Part shown: positions 37,640 through 48,380 of the stretch, piece after piece
How the letters are laid out: each line of letters starts with the position of its first letter
How positions within the stretch are numbered: position 1 is the stretch's first letter
Origin: Podospora comata
Taxonomy: Eukaryota; Ascomycota; Sordariomycetes; Sordariales; Podosporaceae
Length of the DNA: 64,000 nucleotides
NCBI GenBank assembly: GCA_017354895.1
Contig: CP071498.1
Coordinates: forward strand, 744,001 to 808,000
Direction of reading: 5' to 3'
Notes under the pieces: generated by a model
Told to the model about the DNA's origin: nothing
The model's input: only the letters and a program-made list of their open reading frames with translations
Databases searched by the model: none
Program-made: the position numbers and the translations under genes

Positions 37640-37971
37640 TGTTTTGGGAGAGGAGATGGATGGGTAAGCAAGTACATGATGGGAGCATTGGGCGGCGTTG
37701 GGATCTGGGACAGGGAACATGTCTGATATACTGTTTTCATTGTGATCAGGGGCGGCACTGTAAGCACAGTGCCCAAGCACAGTAAAGAACACTGTAAAAA
37801 TTCTCACTTTTTGAATTCCGCTTTTGAGATGGCAACTCAGACTCATATCTTGTTCAACTCGACTCAGCAATCAACACACTCACTCACTTGCATATTTCTT
37901 TCACACTCTCTTGTGAGTGACTTTGCGACTTTCATTCATTTCCCTATTATACAAAACTCAAGTCCGACAAA
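37640..37971. other. Spacer mch1 / tyw4
   Basis: Both genes point the same way, and the 332 bp serve as terminator region and promoter. Nothing else seen. Confidence 0.4.
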
Positions 37972-40900
37972 ATGGGCAAACCAAAAAAACCCAAATCCGA
38001 CACCAAATCCCCCGCAGCCAAAGCCCAAGATGATCAAGTCATGGGAGTCCGTTTCCCCTCCCCCCCCCCCACCCCCCTCTTTTTTCCCTCCCTTCTAACC
38101 TTTTAGCCACAGACAAACTCCTCCTCCATCGTATCCAAACGCTCCGTGGAAAAAATCTACTACGCCGGTGAACCGCCCTTCTTCCGGTACTTTGTCTCCA
38201 AGTATCAGCGACGCGCTCCGTTGATTAACAGGGGGTATTGGTTACGACTACGAGTGATCGATGTCTTGGTGAGGGACTTCTTAAAGAGACCGCTGAGGGA
38301 GGGGAAGAAGAGAAAGGTGGTTGTTAATTTGGGGGCGGGGAGTGATGTCTTGCCTTGGCAGTGTTGGAGTCGGTATGGGGGTGATTGTGGGGGGGTCAAG
38401 TTTGTGGATGTTGATTTTTTTGAGTTGATGGAACGGAAGAAGGGGGTCGTGATGGGGGAGGGGGCCTTGAGGGGTTATTTGAGGGGGGTGAGGGTGCCTG
38501 AGGGGGAGAGGGTGGTGGTGGATGGCAAGGAGGTGCTGAGAAAGGGACCGGTGGTGTTGGATAGTGAGGGGTATGCGATGGTGGGGGTTGATCTACGGGA
38601 TTTGAAAAGGTTGGAAGAGGCTATGGGGGAGGTGCTTGGGGGGGGGCACTGGAGGGAGGAGTGTGAGTTTGTTTTTGTTGCCGAGGTTAGTATTACTTAT
38701 ATGGAGAGGGAAGGGGCGGATGGGGTCATAGAGTGGGCGGGCAGGGTGGGGGATGCGGAGTTTGTGTTGCTGGAGCAGATTCTCCCGGATGGGACGGGGC
38801 ACCCTTTTGCGAGGACGATGTTGGGGCATTTTGACAAGTTGAATACGCAGTTGAAGTCGGTGGAGGGTTATCCTACGGTTGGGGAGCAACGCAAAAGGTT
38901 TGAGGAGAGGGGGTGGGTGGAGGTGAAGGTCTGGACTTTGTGGGAGGCTTGGGGGGACGAGACGTTTTTGTCCGGGGAGGAGAGGGTGAGGTTGGATGAG
39001 GTGGAGGAGTTTGATGAGTGGGAGGAGTTTGCACTTTTCGGAAGTCATTACTGTGTTGTGAGGGCGAGGACGGTGGGGGAGAGGGGAGCTAAGCCGGTCG
39101 TGCATTCTGGTGTTGAGATTCCGGTGGGAGCGGTAGAGACACAGGTTGATGAGACGACGGGCACTCGAGGACAAAGGAGGTTTGCTGCCGCGATGGAAGT
39201 TTCTCAAAAGGGGAAGCAATCGGAGATTGTGAACGTTCTGGGACTGGGGACCAGGAACAGACTGCAATTCTGCGACGTTTTCACTCAGGGCGAGGCAAGC
39301 GGACTCGCATTTGGAGAGGGAGGGCCTTCAAGCAGGATGTGTCACTCCCTGGTGGATATAGGAGACTCTGTTTTGCTTGTTGGAGGCCGCGGCTCACCAT
39401 CAAGCCCTCTCAAAGACTGCTGGCTGTACGAGAAGAAGTCGAATGCCTGGAGGCGGACATACGATCTCCCCGTACCGCTCTATCGGCCAGCCGTTGTCGC
39501 TCTCGGAACCTCAGGAATGGCTTTGCTCATGAATGGCAGAGGAAAAAGCTCGACATCTGACGGGTGTTTGCTGTATCGGCACGAAAAGGGGTGGGTTGAG
39601 TGTGATGCAAGAGGCGACCCCTTCGCGGCAAGATATGGAGGTGTCATCGGTGTCAAGAGCAGCAATGCGGGTGCCAATTTCAGCGGTATCTACGCCGGTG
39701 GCCTGGTGGATGCGCTCTTCACAAAAGAGGTGATGTCTTGGGAGCTAGATATCTCAGACATCAGGAAGCCTTTCATCACATTCACCCGTTTACAACCTCG
39801 GACGGATTCCAACCCAGATGCTTCCAGCTGGCTGGTAGCAAGGTTCGGAGCAACCTGCGTTCAACACGGCAGCGAGTTTATCATTTTGGGCGGAGTGGCT
39901 CGAGACCATCTCTTGGGCCACAACGACGAGATCGTAACTTGCTCAGTGACAGGCACAGAGTACAAGATTACTCGCCGCTTGACATCCAATGCGTCGCCTC
40001 GTGCCCTCTACACTGGACACTCAGCCGTGGTAGCAGCTGATGGTAGAATAGTGATTACCGGGGGCGGTGCTACGTGCTTCTCCATGGGCACCTTCTGGAA
40101 TAAGGGCGTGTATTCTCTGCGCTTACCAGGCTCTGGCACAACTGGGGCTCTCCCTCACTGGACTCACGACAAGACCGTCGACATCATTCCTGGAGAGCGG
40201 AGTCTTCCCATCCGAACCAAGCTCCAAAACGGAACCTCAAGCATAGCCATCAAGACCATCGAGCGTGTTCAACTCAAGACAGCAGATGACTTCGCCAAGG
40301 TTGTCCGGGCAGGCCGTCCGGTGGTGCTGGAAGGCTTGGATCTGGGCAGCTGTGTCGCCTCTTGGAACCTGAAGTACTTGGCGGAAAAGGTTGGCAGCGA
40401 CCGCAAGGTATTTTCTCACTATGACTGTCGACATGATATGCGTTAGCTAACGATCCTAGGTTGTCATCCACGAAGCCGCCACTCAAGTAATGGATTTCAA
40501 TGCCAAGAATTTCCGATACGTAACAACTGGATTTGGAGACTTGGCACAAAAGATTGAGCAAGGCGGCAGGCTGTATCTGCGGGCACTTTCACAGGAGAAG
40601 CCCACAGAGAAGCCGTCGGTGCTTGAGGAGGACTTTCCGACTTTGGGCGGTGACTTTATGTTGCCGGAGCAGCTGGCTTTGGTGCGGGAGAATTTGTTTA
40701 GCTCGGTGTTGAGGCTGTCTGGGCCAGTGAATATGTGGCTACATTACGATGTAAGTTGTTTCTCTGATATCAGTAAAACGGTGCGTTAATCATATCAGGT
40801 TATGGCAAATGTATACTGCCAAATAGGAGGTTCCAAAAGACTCATTCTCTTCCCACCCTCAGACGTTGAGCACTTGTCGTTTGCACCCGGTGCTTCAAGC

Positions 40901-41251
40901 TCTAGCATCGACGTATTTTCGTCTCTTGAGTCGCCGGAGTTAGCACAGACACACCCTCACGAGGCTGTACTGGGCCCTGGCCAGGTCCTCTTCCTGCCCC
41001 CGTTGTGGTTGCACACAGCTACACCAACCTCGGACAAGAGCATCGCGGTCAATGTGTTTTTCAGAGATCTTGACAGCAACTCATATGCTGCCGGTAAAGA
41101 TGTGTATGGGAACCGTGATCTGGCGGCATATGAAAAGGGCAGGCAAGACACCGGTCGCATCGCGAATAGCTTTCAAAAGCTGCCGGCCGAGGCGAGAGAG
41201 TTTTATCTCTTGAGGTTGGCTGATGAGCTGAGGCGGAAGGCAAGGGGTTGA
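37972..41251 (+). CDS. ppm2: tRNA wybutosine-synthesizing protein 4 (PPM2/TYW4)
   Basis: Four exons (37972-38046, 38113-40407, 40460-40750, 40799-41251) give 1037 residues. The enzyme completes wybutosine at position 37 of tRNA-Phe by methylation and methoxycarbonylation. An LCMT-type methyltransferase domain (about 30-340) includes RRAPLINRGYWLR and VVVNLGAGSDVLPW from residue 94. Kelch-like repeats follow (about 410-720; LVDIGDSVLLVGGRGSPSSP). A JmjC-like domain closes the protein, with HYD at 885-887 and a distal His at about 959 (LPPLWLHTATPT). All introns are short and phase 0. The first uses an unusual GTCCGT donor, and the acceptor CCACAG is preferred because it restores VMGTNSSSIVSKR. 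The segment 38270-39170 is extremely G-rich. Confidence 0.94.
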
Positions 41252-41883
41252 GTGTAGAAGTTCTAGCTATTGGATAGGGCAGCCAATCAGAGCTCAAGGC
41301 TTTTCATCGAGTCAGCAAGGCACATGCGTCAAGGGACTGCCCTGACAGGTCCGTTGTGCCCAGACGGCACACAGCGCAGGATGGAATTGTGCTACCAACT
41401 GACGACCGGCCGTCCAAAAATAACTTGGTATTGTTTGGTCTACTGATGGTGATGGGTTCGAACTGGGAAAACATACCGGCAGAAGATGAGCATGAGACTG
41501 AGACATTTTTTCAGGGCTTGACCTTTTCAAGTGATGCATCTTGTTATCTTATCTCTTACACATCAATGTCACCGTGGGCTGTAGTAGCGGTGGGCCCTGT
41601 GGCCCTTTTAGTCAAAAATCCACAGCGGTTGGTTGGCCAGTGCGTCTTTTTGATGCCCGCCGTGTACCCGGGATTTGCCGGGCCAGTTTTTTTAAGGTCC
41701 CTTTTCCCGAAAGCCCGCCCCGACCTCACTTTTTCCAAAAAAGCTCATCCACTGCCCAAACGACGTCGGAACTCTCCCACAGGTCCCCAATTGTCTCCCG
41801 ATCTTTCTTGAATCCTCGCGCCCCCGAGCTTTCAGGACCAAACTCCACTCAATCTTCCACCACTTCTCATCAAAGTCGTCAAG
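41252..41883. other. Spacer tyw4 / phosphate carrier
   Basis: The 632 bp contain the promoter and leader of the phosphate carrier. Plus-strand frames here continue into the carrier exon in the wrong frame and are not genes. Confidence 0.4.
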
Positions 41884-42994
41884 ATGGCCACCAATACCGA
41901 GACCAAGCCCCAGCTGAGCGGCGTTGCCCTCTACTCCAGATTCGCCCTTGCCGGCGCCATCTGCTGCTCCGTCACCCACGGTGCCCTCACCCCCGTCGAT
42001 GTGTAGGTCCTCCCAGCACCGTTGCGCCGACGAGATCACCACGGAATATCGAAAAGCTAACCGCCTCCTCTACAGTGTTAAGACTCGCATCCAGCTCGAC
42101 CCCGCTACCTACAACAGGGGCATGATCGGTGGCTTCAAGCAGGTCATCAAGAATGAGGGTGCTGGTGCCCTCCTCACTGGTGTCGGCCCTACCTTCGCCG
42201 GTTACTTCCTCCAGGGCTCCCTCAAGTTCGGTGGTTACGAGCTGTTCAAGCAGCAGGCCATCAACTATCTCGGCTACGAGAACGCCTCCAAGTACCGCAC
42301 CGGTGTCTACCTCGCCTCTTCCGCCATGGCCGAGTTCTTCGCCGATATTGCCCTCTGTCCTCTTGAGGCCACCCGTATCCGTCTCGTCTCCCAGCCCACC
42401 TATGCCTCCGGCCTCATCGGCGGCTTCGGCAAGATGCTCAAGAACGAGGGTGTTGGTGCCTTCTACGCCGGTTTCGGTCCCATTCTGTTCAAGCAGTATG
42501 TTTTTTTTTTGGCCTCTCCTGAATAGGACCCCAGAAATTGACAATTCTCTAGGATCCCCTACACCATGGCCAAGTTCGTTGTCTACGAGAAGGTCGCCGA
42601 GGCTGTCTACCAGGTCTTCCCCAAGAAGGACATGGCCGACAGCATGCAGACTGTTGTCAACCTCGGCTCCGGTCTCGTTGCCGGTTTCGCCGCTGCCATC
42701 GTCTCTCAGCCCGCCGACACCATGTTGAGCAAGATCAACAAGACCCCCGGCGCCCCCGGCGAGGGCACCACCACCCGCCTCATCAAGATCGCCAAGGAGC
42801 TCGGTCTCAAGGGCTCCTACACCGGCATCGGCGCCCGTCTCTTCATGGTCGGCACCCTTACCGCTTTCCAGTTCGCCATCTACGGTGACATCAAGAAGGC
42901 TCTTGGTATGTTTTCTTTTCCTGGTCGATTTGGATAACAAGTGCTGACTTTATCTGCAACAGGTGCCACTGGCGGTGTCGAGATCGGCAAATAA
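41884..42994 (+). CDS. mir1: Mitochondrial phosphate carrier
   Basis: Four exons (41884-42002, 42076-42495, 42553-42905, 42963-42994) encode 307 residues. The carrier imports inorganic phosphate across the inner mitochondrial membrane for ATP synthesis. Three carrier repeats are seen, with signature motifs [22 protein letters not shown] and [11 protein letters not shown]. Between them lie [20 protein letters not shown] and [14 protein letters not shown], which mark the phosphate rather than other solute carriers. The protein ends GGVEIGK. Introns of 73, 57 and 57 nt sit at phases 2, 2 and 1. Codons end almost uniformly in C through the whole gene, a mark of high expression, and the G-rich switch seen in neighbours is absent. 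Confidence 0.95.
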
Positions 42995-43914
42995 GCGACT
43001 TAACATAGTCAATGCCGATGTAGTCCAACAAAAGTGGTGATGGAACCACAGAGACTTCCACATGTCGTCTCTGCGGCTTAATCCCCGCTTTTGTGGAGCA
43101 GGGAGGTTGGAGGGGTTATGATGGTGGAGATTTTGGGGGGAAGTTGGAGAGAAATTTCGACGGCTGCTGTTGTTACGACCTGAATGACAGCGACACAAAC
43201 CAAAAAAAACGACCAACAACAGGCAGGGTGCCTTTCGGGGGCATCAACGAAAAAACTGCGCGGCATCTTGCACAAATGTTGCTCGCTTTGAGGGAAAAGG
43301 TGTTTTTATTTCCCCGGTCTTTGTTTGCATTTCCGGGATTTTGAAGCGCCTCTTCGCTATATCTTTTCTTTTGTTGTGTGTATGGCTATAATACTCTAAA
43401 TGGGCAGGGATTTGGGAATTGTCTTTTTTTTTTGTCTTGGGCGATTAAAAAAAAAGTGGTGTGCTTTCAAGAGAACTATAGAGCGATTAGATCGGAAAGA
43501 GCAACTTTTTGTCTGGGAGACAAATAGAAAGAAAGAAAGAAAGAGCAAAGACGCTTATTCCTGTGCCTAGGTGGAGTGTTGGTTAGATGTGTATAATAGT
43601 TGAGATTTGAGGGAATGGTGGAGGCTTTTTTTTTTGGGATGATTTGTTGATCTTTAGTGTTGTACGTAAGTGAGTGTTGGTGCTGGATAGGGAAGTGGTT
43701 GACCAATGCCCCCTTTACCCCTGAAGGCTTGGGAACGGTTGAGAGGACAATATTTGCTCTGGGTACATGACCCGAAGGCTGGGCAATTCCGAATAGACAA
43801 TTAAGTCAGTCCCTCCATGAAACCTAATGAGAAATCCAAAAGTGTATATTCAGACGAACATACGTGGGGTATCATTTCTTCTATATTTTTCACCTTCCAC
43901 ACACACTACATCCG
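42995..43914. other. Convergent spacer phosphate carrier / SPB4
   Basis: The 920 bp contain T- and A-runs (near 43424, 43448, 43627) and a GAAA repeat (43530-43545). No gene seen. Confidence 0.4.
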
Positions 43915-46011
43915 TTAATCGTCAAACCCGCCAAACTCCTCCTCATCACTGTCCTCCTCTCCCACCACCATCTTCTTTTTCGTCATCACCCCACCACCAC
44001 TACCACCACCTTTCCCAAAAGCCCCAAACGTCTTCCCGTCCCCCCCCAACACCCTCTCCTTCCTCCTCTCCTCCGCCTCTTGCCTAGCCTTCTCCTCATT
44101 CTGTTTCCTCACAAGCTCAATCATATCCTCCAGCTTCATGTGCTCCTCCCTTTCCCGTTCCGTCATCTTGCTCGCCCTCTCCGCCTCTTTCCTCTTCCTC
44201 TTCTTTTCTCTCCTCGCCACCTTTAGCTCCTCCGCATCCTGCTTCTCACTCCAAGCCTCGTTCGTCTTCCTCTTTTGCCCCGCCCGCTCCCCATTTTCCT
44301 GTTGGCTAGCCACCCTAGCCGCCTTTTCCTTTTTCCATTTTTCCAGTTCTTCCAATCTCTTCTCTTCGCGGAGTTTGTCCTTGAACGGAATGGCTTCCAC
44401 GTCTATGCCCAGGCCGAGGGAGCGGTCAATGTTTTTGCCCTTGATCTCCGGCATCTTGGGGAGTTCAACCAGCCCGTAGCCGTGGGCTAGGTCCACCCAG
44501 TCCAGGTCAGAAATCCGAAAGATGGAAGAGGCTTGGTGTTCAATGTAGCTTCGCGCCCACGAAACAAACGCCCTCTGAGCGAGCTGGTACACTTCCCTGT
44601 CCGTGATGGCTTGTTTCCTTACTTTTGTCGAGATCTCCTTGGCTTTCTCTTCAGAAAGAACAATTTCGGGTCTTTCCAACGGTGTGCATGGTGTTTGTCT
44701 CACTTCCAGCAGTTGGAGATAACCTTCCTCACGACCTGGTTGGAGCAACACCACCGCCAAACCGCGACGTCCGGCGCGACCGGCACGGCCGCAGCGGTGG
44801 ATGAACACCTTTGTGTCTGTCGGTGGGTCATGCTGGACTACCAAGTCGACTTGTGGAATGTCCAGACCGCGGGCGGCGATGTCGGTTGTCAAGAGGATGG
44901 ATGGGGAGGTCGAGTTGACGAAGCGCTCAAAGTTCTTTTCGCGGACTTGGGGCTCGAGTTTGCCGTGGAGTGAGACAATGCTGAAGCCTTCTGGGAGAAC
45001 GCCGTGGAGGACCTTGGCAAAGTATTTTACCGCGAAGCAGGTAGAGAAAAAGACGATGGATCGGGCCGGGCGGGGGTTGAGTTTTTCGAGCATCTGGCAG
45101 AGCGCCGGGATTTTTTGACTGGCGGGGGTGATGAGGTACGACATTTGGAGGGACATTGGGGTCTTGCGCTCTTGGATTTCGCCGCCGTCTTTGAGGTTTC
45201 GTACCCGGACGGTGATGCGGTGGGGGTATAGTAAGCCGACTGTGACGAGGCGCTCTACGGCGTCGCTGAGGGAGGCGCTGAACAAGCCTGTGCGGCGCTG
45301 CTTGGGGAGGTAGCCGAGGATGCGGTTGAGTTCTTGGGAGAAACCAAGGTCCAGCAAGCGGTCGGCTTCGTCCATGACGAGGACTTCAAAGGTGGAGGCG
45401 GGGGCCTTGACATAAGGGGAGGCGAGGAGCTCGGCGAGTCGGCCGGGTGTGCCGATGAGGAGGTTTGGTGATAACCTCAGGAATGCGCTCAGGTCTTCGG
45501 CCGCTTTTGTCATTCCTCCCACCAGAAGCTGGGGGTAGACGACCGGTTCGGATGTGATGGTTCGCTTCTCGTCTCGGTCATGTTGCAGCTGCTCGGCCGA
45601 CTGAGGGTGGAACTTGATGAGGCTGACGCAAACGTTGTAGATCTGTTGCGCCAGCTCGCGGGTGGGCGCAATGATGATGCCTTGGACATGGTGCCTCTTG
45701 GCTGCTTCGTCTCCGCGCAAGAGTTTCTAGACACATTTATGTCAGCACAGTGAATCAATGGTAATTGCGATGGTAGGTTTCCGTACCTCGACCACTGGAA
45801 TCAAATAAGCCAGCGTCTTGCCACTACCGGTGACAGCTTCCACGACGACATCCTTGTTCCCCCTGAAAAGATCGAGTGTCGACTTCTGCACTGGCGTCGG
45901 CTGCTCGAAGCCAGACGTCTGAAGATAGTCGAGGATCCATGGAGGGAGACTCTGGTTCAGCGAATCCCAAGTCCTGGGGGTCTTTTTGGCGCGTGGTTGA
46001 ACTGGCGCCAT
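43915..46011 (-). CDS. spb4: DEAD-box rRNA helicase SPB4
   Basis: Exons 46011-45787 and 45726-43915 are joined over a 60-nt intron (GTACGG...TCTAG, phase 0) for 678 residues. Spb4 is a nucleolar ATPase required for 60S ribosomal subunit assembly. The Q motif is FEQPTPVQ (35-42), Walker A AVTGSGKT (59-66), DEAD 194-197 and motif III SAS 225-227. Motif V is [10 protein letters not shown] and motif [13 protein letters not shown]. The C-terminal extension ([35 protein letters not shown]) is diagnostic of the Spb4 group. It is followed by a charged coiled coil ([20 protein letters not shown]) and an acidic [12 protein letters not shown] end. The gene is divergent from dgk1. Confidence 0.95.
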
Positions 46012-47183
46012 CTGAAGAGTCTTGCGATTGTCGGATTTGAATACAAAAGGACAGCCCCTCTATTCATGTGCTTGTTGCGCAATTGACATGCCGCTTGAAG
46101 CCTCCAAAAAAAATGTCGGGGATCAGTTCGATAGCAGAAGGCTTATCAGCTTATCGATAAGCCCAGCTGGACTTGGCAGACCGGGTCACCCTTGTGGTTC
46201 AGAGCACGGGCCATATGTGAGCACATGAGCAAAATGACATTGGGGGTTCTGGTTGATGATGTCGTCAGTGGTGGGCCAAGGCTTGCCATGTTTCTTGATG
46301 TCGACGTGGCTTTTAGTTTCTTTTTAATTGTGAAGCAATCAGCCCGGGAAATGGGTGAATTTGGAGGGACGGAGGACGGGACAGGTGACCCATGGTGGGA
46401 TGCCATCTGAACTCGTAAAAAAAATATCAGTTGTTGTGTGCATAATTACAGGCGGTAACGTCATTCCTTGCAGGCGGGACTGGCAGAATGTGGAGGGCCG
46501 CTGGAGCTGGCCGGGACTTGGATGTGAGGCACCGTTGAGCACACAAAAAACAGCTCTTCTCGCAACAACTCATTTTTAGGAGTACGAAGTATCAAAACGG
46601 GGATTTATCCTGTCTCTTCTCGGGAACATCAAGCCAAAATTTGCCATCGACAACAAGAGGGTCAGAGAGTCACAGACATTGACACTAATAGTGAGCGACA
46701 TTGAACCATCTTAAATCAAGTGTCACATGCAACGCTGAGGCCTCAAAGCACCCCGGTCAGCCCGCTGGCCGCTGTGTCTTCCCTCCCGCACCAGCCGAAA
46801 TTTCTTCGCTCTTCCTCCCAGCACCGCGCTCCAAGCCCGCCGCACCGCACTGCCCAACGGGAAACGGGATCCAAGAACGCACCGATTCGACTCTCCCCCT
46901 GGACCGCCGGGATTCGACCCTTTCGCACCAGCCATGCGGCGGAGTACTCACACTCCACCGCATCAACCCAAACACCACACTGGATTCCACAGAAAAAGTT
47001 CAAGCCTTCTTTCGATACCACCAGGCCGTCTTTAATGCCCTAGCCCCCGCCCCTATCTCGCCCAACGACCCGAGAAAAGACTGCTTCCTTCCCACCTCCC
47101 TCTGGCCGCTGCAGCTCTCCCGTCTCCCACGCATCGTCAAAGGTTGTGTCGCACTGCCAGCCCTACCACCATTTCCCTACGAC
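46012..47183. other. Divergent region spb4 / dgk1
   Basis: The 1.17 kb between start codons hold a 14-bp perfect palindrome at 46149-46162. The plus-strand frame is open from 46701 into dgk1, but the extra N-terminus is low in complexity and unlike a protein, so I read it as leader. Confidence 0.4.
46149..46162. promoter_or_regulatory. Palindrome GCTTATCGATAAGC in a divergent promoter
   Basis: A perfect 14-bp palindrome lies 138 bp upstream of the spb4 start. Just before it, CTTATCAG gives a partial second copy of the half-site. It could be a transcription factor dimer site, but no factor is identified. Confidence 0.3.
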
Positions 47184-48380
47184 ATGTCTGGCCGAACAAA
47201 GCAAGCCATCCCATCTACCCCGCGCGTCATATCGCCGAGTCCGACGCCGTCAGAGCAGGATGGATACAGCGGGCCGATGACTCGGTCGGCGGCGAGGAGG
47301 AGGCTGGCGACGCCACTACCAGTAGAGGAGGATATCGAGGAGGACGAGAGCCCAGAACTCTCAAGGGCCCGGACGCGAAGCCGCAGCCCGATCGACACGC
47401 GAAAGGTGGCCCAACTAAGCCCAAGGAAAACTTCAAGGATGGCATCCAGCGCTCTCAAGCCGATCGCGGCGACGGCGGCGGCGACGACAGCCATCGCAAC
47501 GCCCAACGGGAGCACGGGCGAAAAAGCACCAGAAACAAACGGGCACCTCTCCCCGCCCACACCATCACTTTATTATGGATGGAGCTGGCGGGACTTTAGC
47601 CGAAGTCCCAGCCCACTCGGTCTGATTCCCATCCACAGGCACTGGAGGACGTTTGTGCACAAGCACGAGGTACCCCGGAAGGCCCTGCACGTATCCATCG
47701 GCTTCTTCGTCGTATGGCTCTACCTCTCGGGGACACAAACTTATTCTGTGTGCCCCTACCTCATGGGTGCCTTGATACCCATCGCCGCCGTGGATGTGGT
47801 GCGCCATCACTACCAGCCATTCAACCGGTTTTACGTCAAGGTCCTGGGCGCCCTGATGCGCGAGAGCGAGTTTTCCGGTTACAACGGTGTTATCTTCTAC
47901 CTCTTGGGTGCGTGGACGGCCCTGTACTTTTTCCCCAAGGATGTCGGAGTTATGGCCACGCTGCTGCTGAGCTGGTGTGATACGGCCGCAAGCACCTTTG
48001 GCAGGCTGTATGGGCGGTACACCCCCCGTCTCCGCCGCGGCAAGTCCCTTGCTGGCTCTTCGGCTGCGTTCCTTGTCGGCGTCGGGACGGCTGTGTACTT
48101 TTGGGGGTGGCTCGCCCCGACCAAGGGACCCTTCCCGGGAGATGAGAACTTTATGTTTACGGGAACTCTCCGTCTCCCTCAACTCTTGGCGGATGCTGTG
48201 GGCCTGGCCCCGGCGAAGGCGACTATTTCTGGAGGGCTTGCGCTTGGTGTCGTGAGTTTGTGGTCTGGGTTTGTGGCTGCGGCTAGCGAGGTGGTTGACC
48301 TCTTTGGCTGGGACGATAATCTGACCATCCCGGTTCTCAGCGGTCTCGGAATTTGGGGGTTTCTCAAGGTGTTTGGTTAA
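47184..48380 (+). CDS. dgk1: CTP-dependent diacylglycerol kinase DGK1
   Basis: A single exon gives 398 residues. Dgk1 is an ER/nuclear-envelope enzyme that makes phosphatidate from diacylglycerol using CTP. The first ~150 residues are a soluble Ser/Thr/Arg-rich segment (RSAARRRLATPLP, RARTRSRSP), probably regulatory. The membrane domain starts after HKHEVPRKALHVSIGFFVVW and has several helices. The conserved signatures are LMRESEFSGYNGVIFYLLGA, LSWCDTAASTFGRLYGRYTP and RRGKSLAGSSAAFLVG, characteristic of the CTP-transferase family. The start at 47184 gives MSGRTKQA; the frame is open further upstream without protein-like content. No introns are visible. Confidence 0.88.
   Translation: MSGRTKQAIPSTPRVISPSPTPSEQDGYSGPMTRSAARRRLATPLPVEEDIEEDESPELSRARTRSRSPIDTRKVAQLSPRKTSRMASSALKPIAATAAATTAIATPNGSTGEKAPETNGHLSPPTPSLYYGWSWRDFSRSPSPLGLIPIHRHWRTFVHKHEVPRKALHVSIGFFVVWLYLSGTQTYSVCPYLMGALIPIAAVDVVRHHYQPFNRFYVKVLGALMRESEFSGYNGVIFYLLGAWTALYFFPKDVGVMATLLLSWCDTAASTFGRLYGRYTPRLRRGKSLAGSSAAFLVGVGTAVYFWGWLAPTKGPFPGDENFMFTGTLRLPQLLADAVGLAPAKATISGGLALGVVSLWSGFVAAASEVVDLFGWDDNLTIPVLSGLGIWGFLKVFG

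Noticed and set aside
38593-39267. A 224-codon minus-strand frame opposite TYW4
   Set aside because: It arises from the G-rich patch of the methyltransferase domain; its Pro/Leu/His-rich translation is not protein-like.
41987-42940. A 317-codon minus-strand frame over the phosphate carrier
   Set aside because: It is antisense to strongly C-biased codons, which rarely give stops on the other strand; it crosses carrier introns and has no recognisable domain.
46701-47183. Upstream extension of the DGK1 frame by 161 codons
   Set aside because: Composition is leader-like, with no family similarity; ATG 47184 gives a natural N-terminus.
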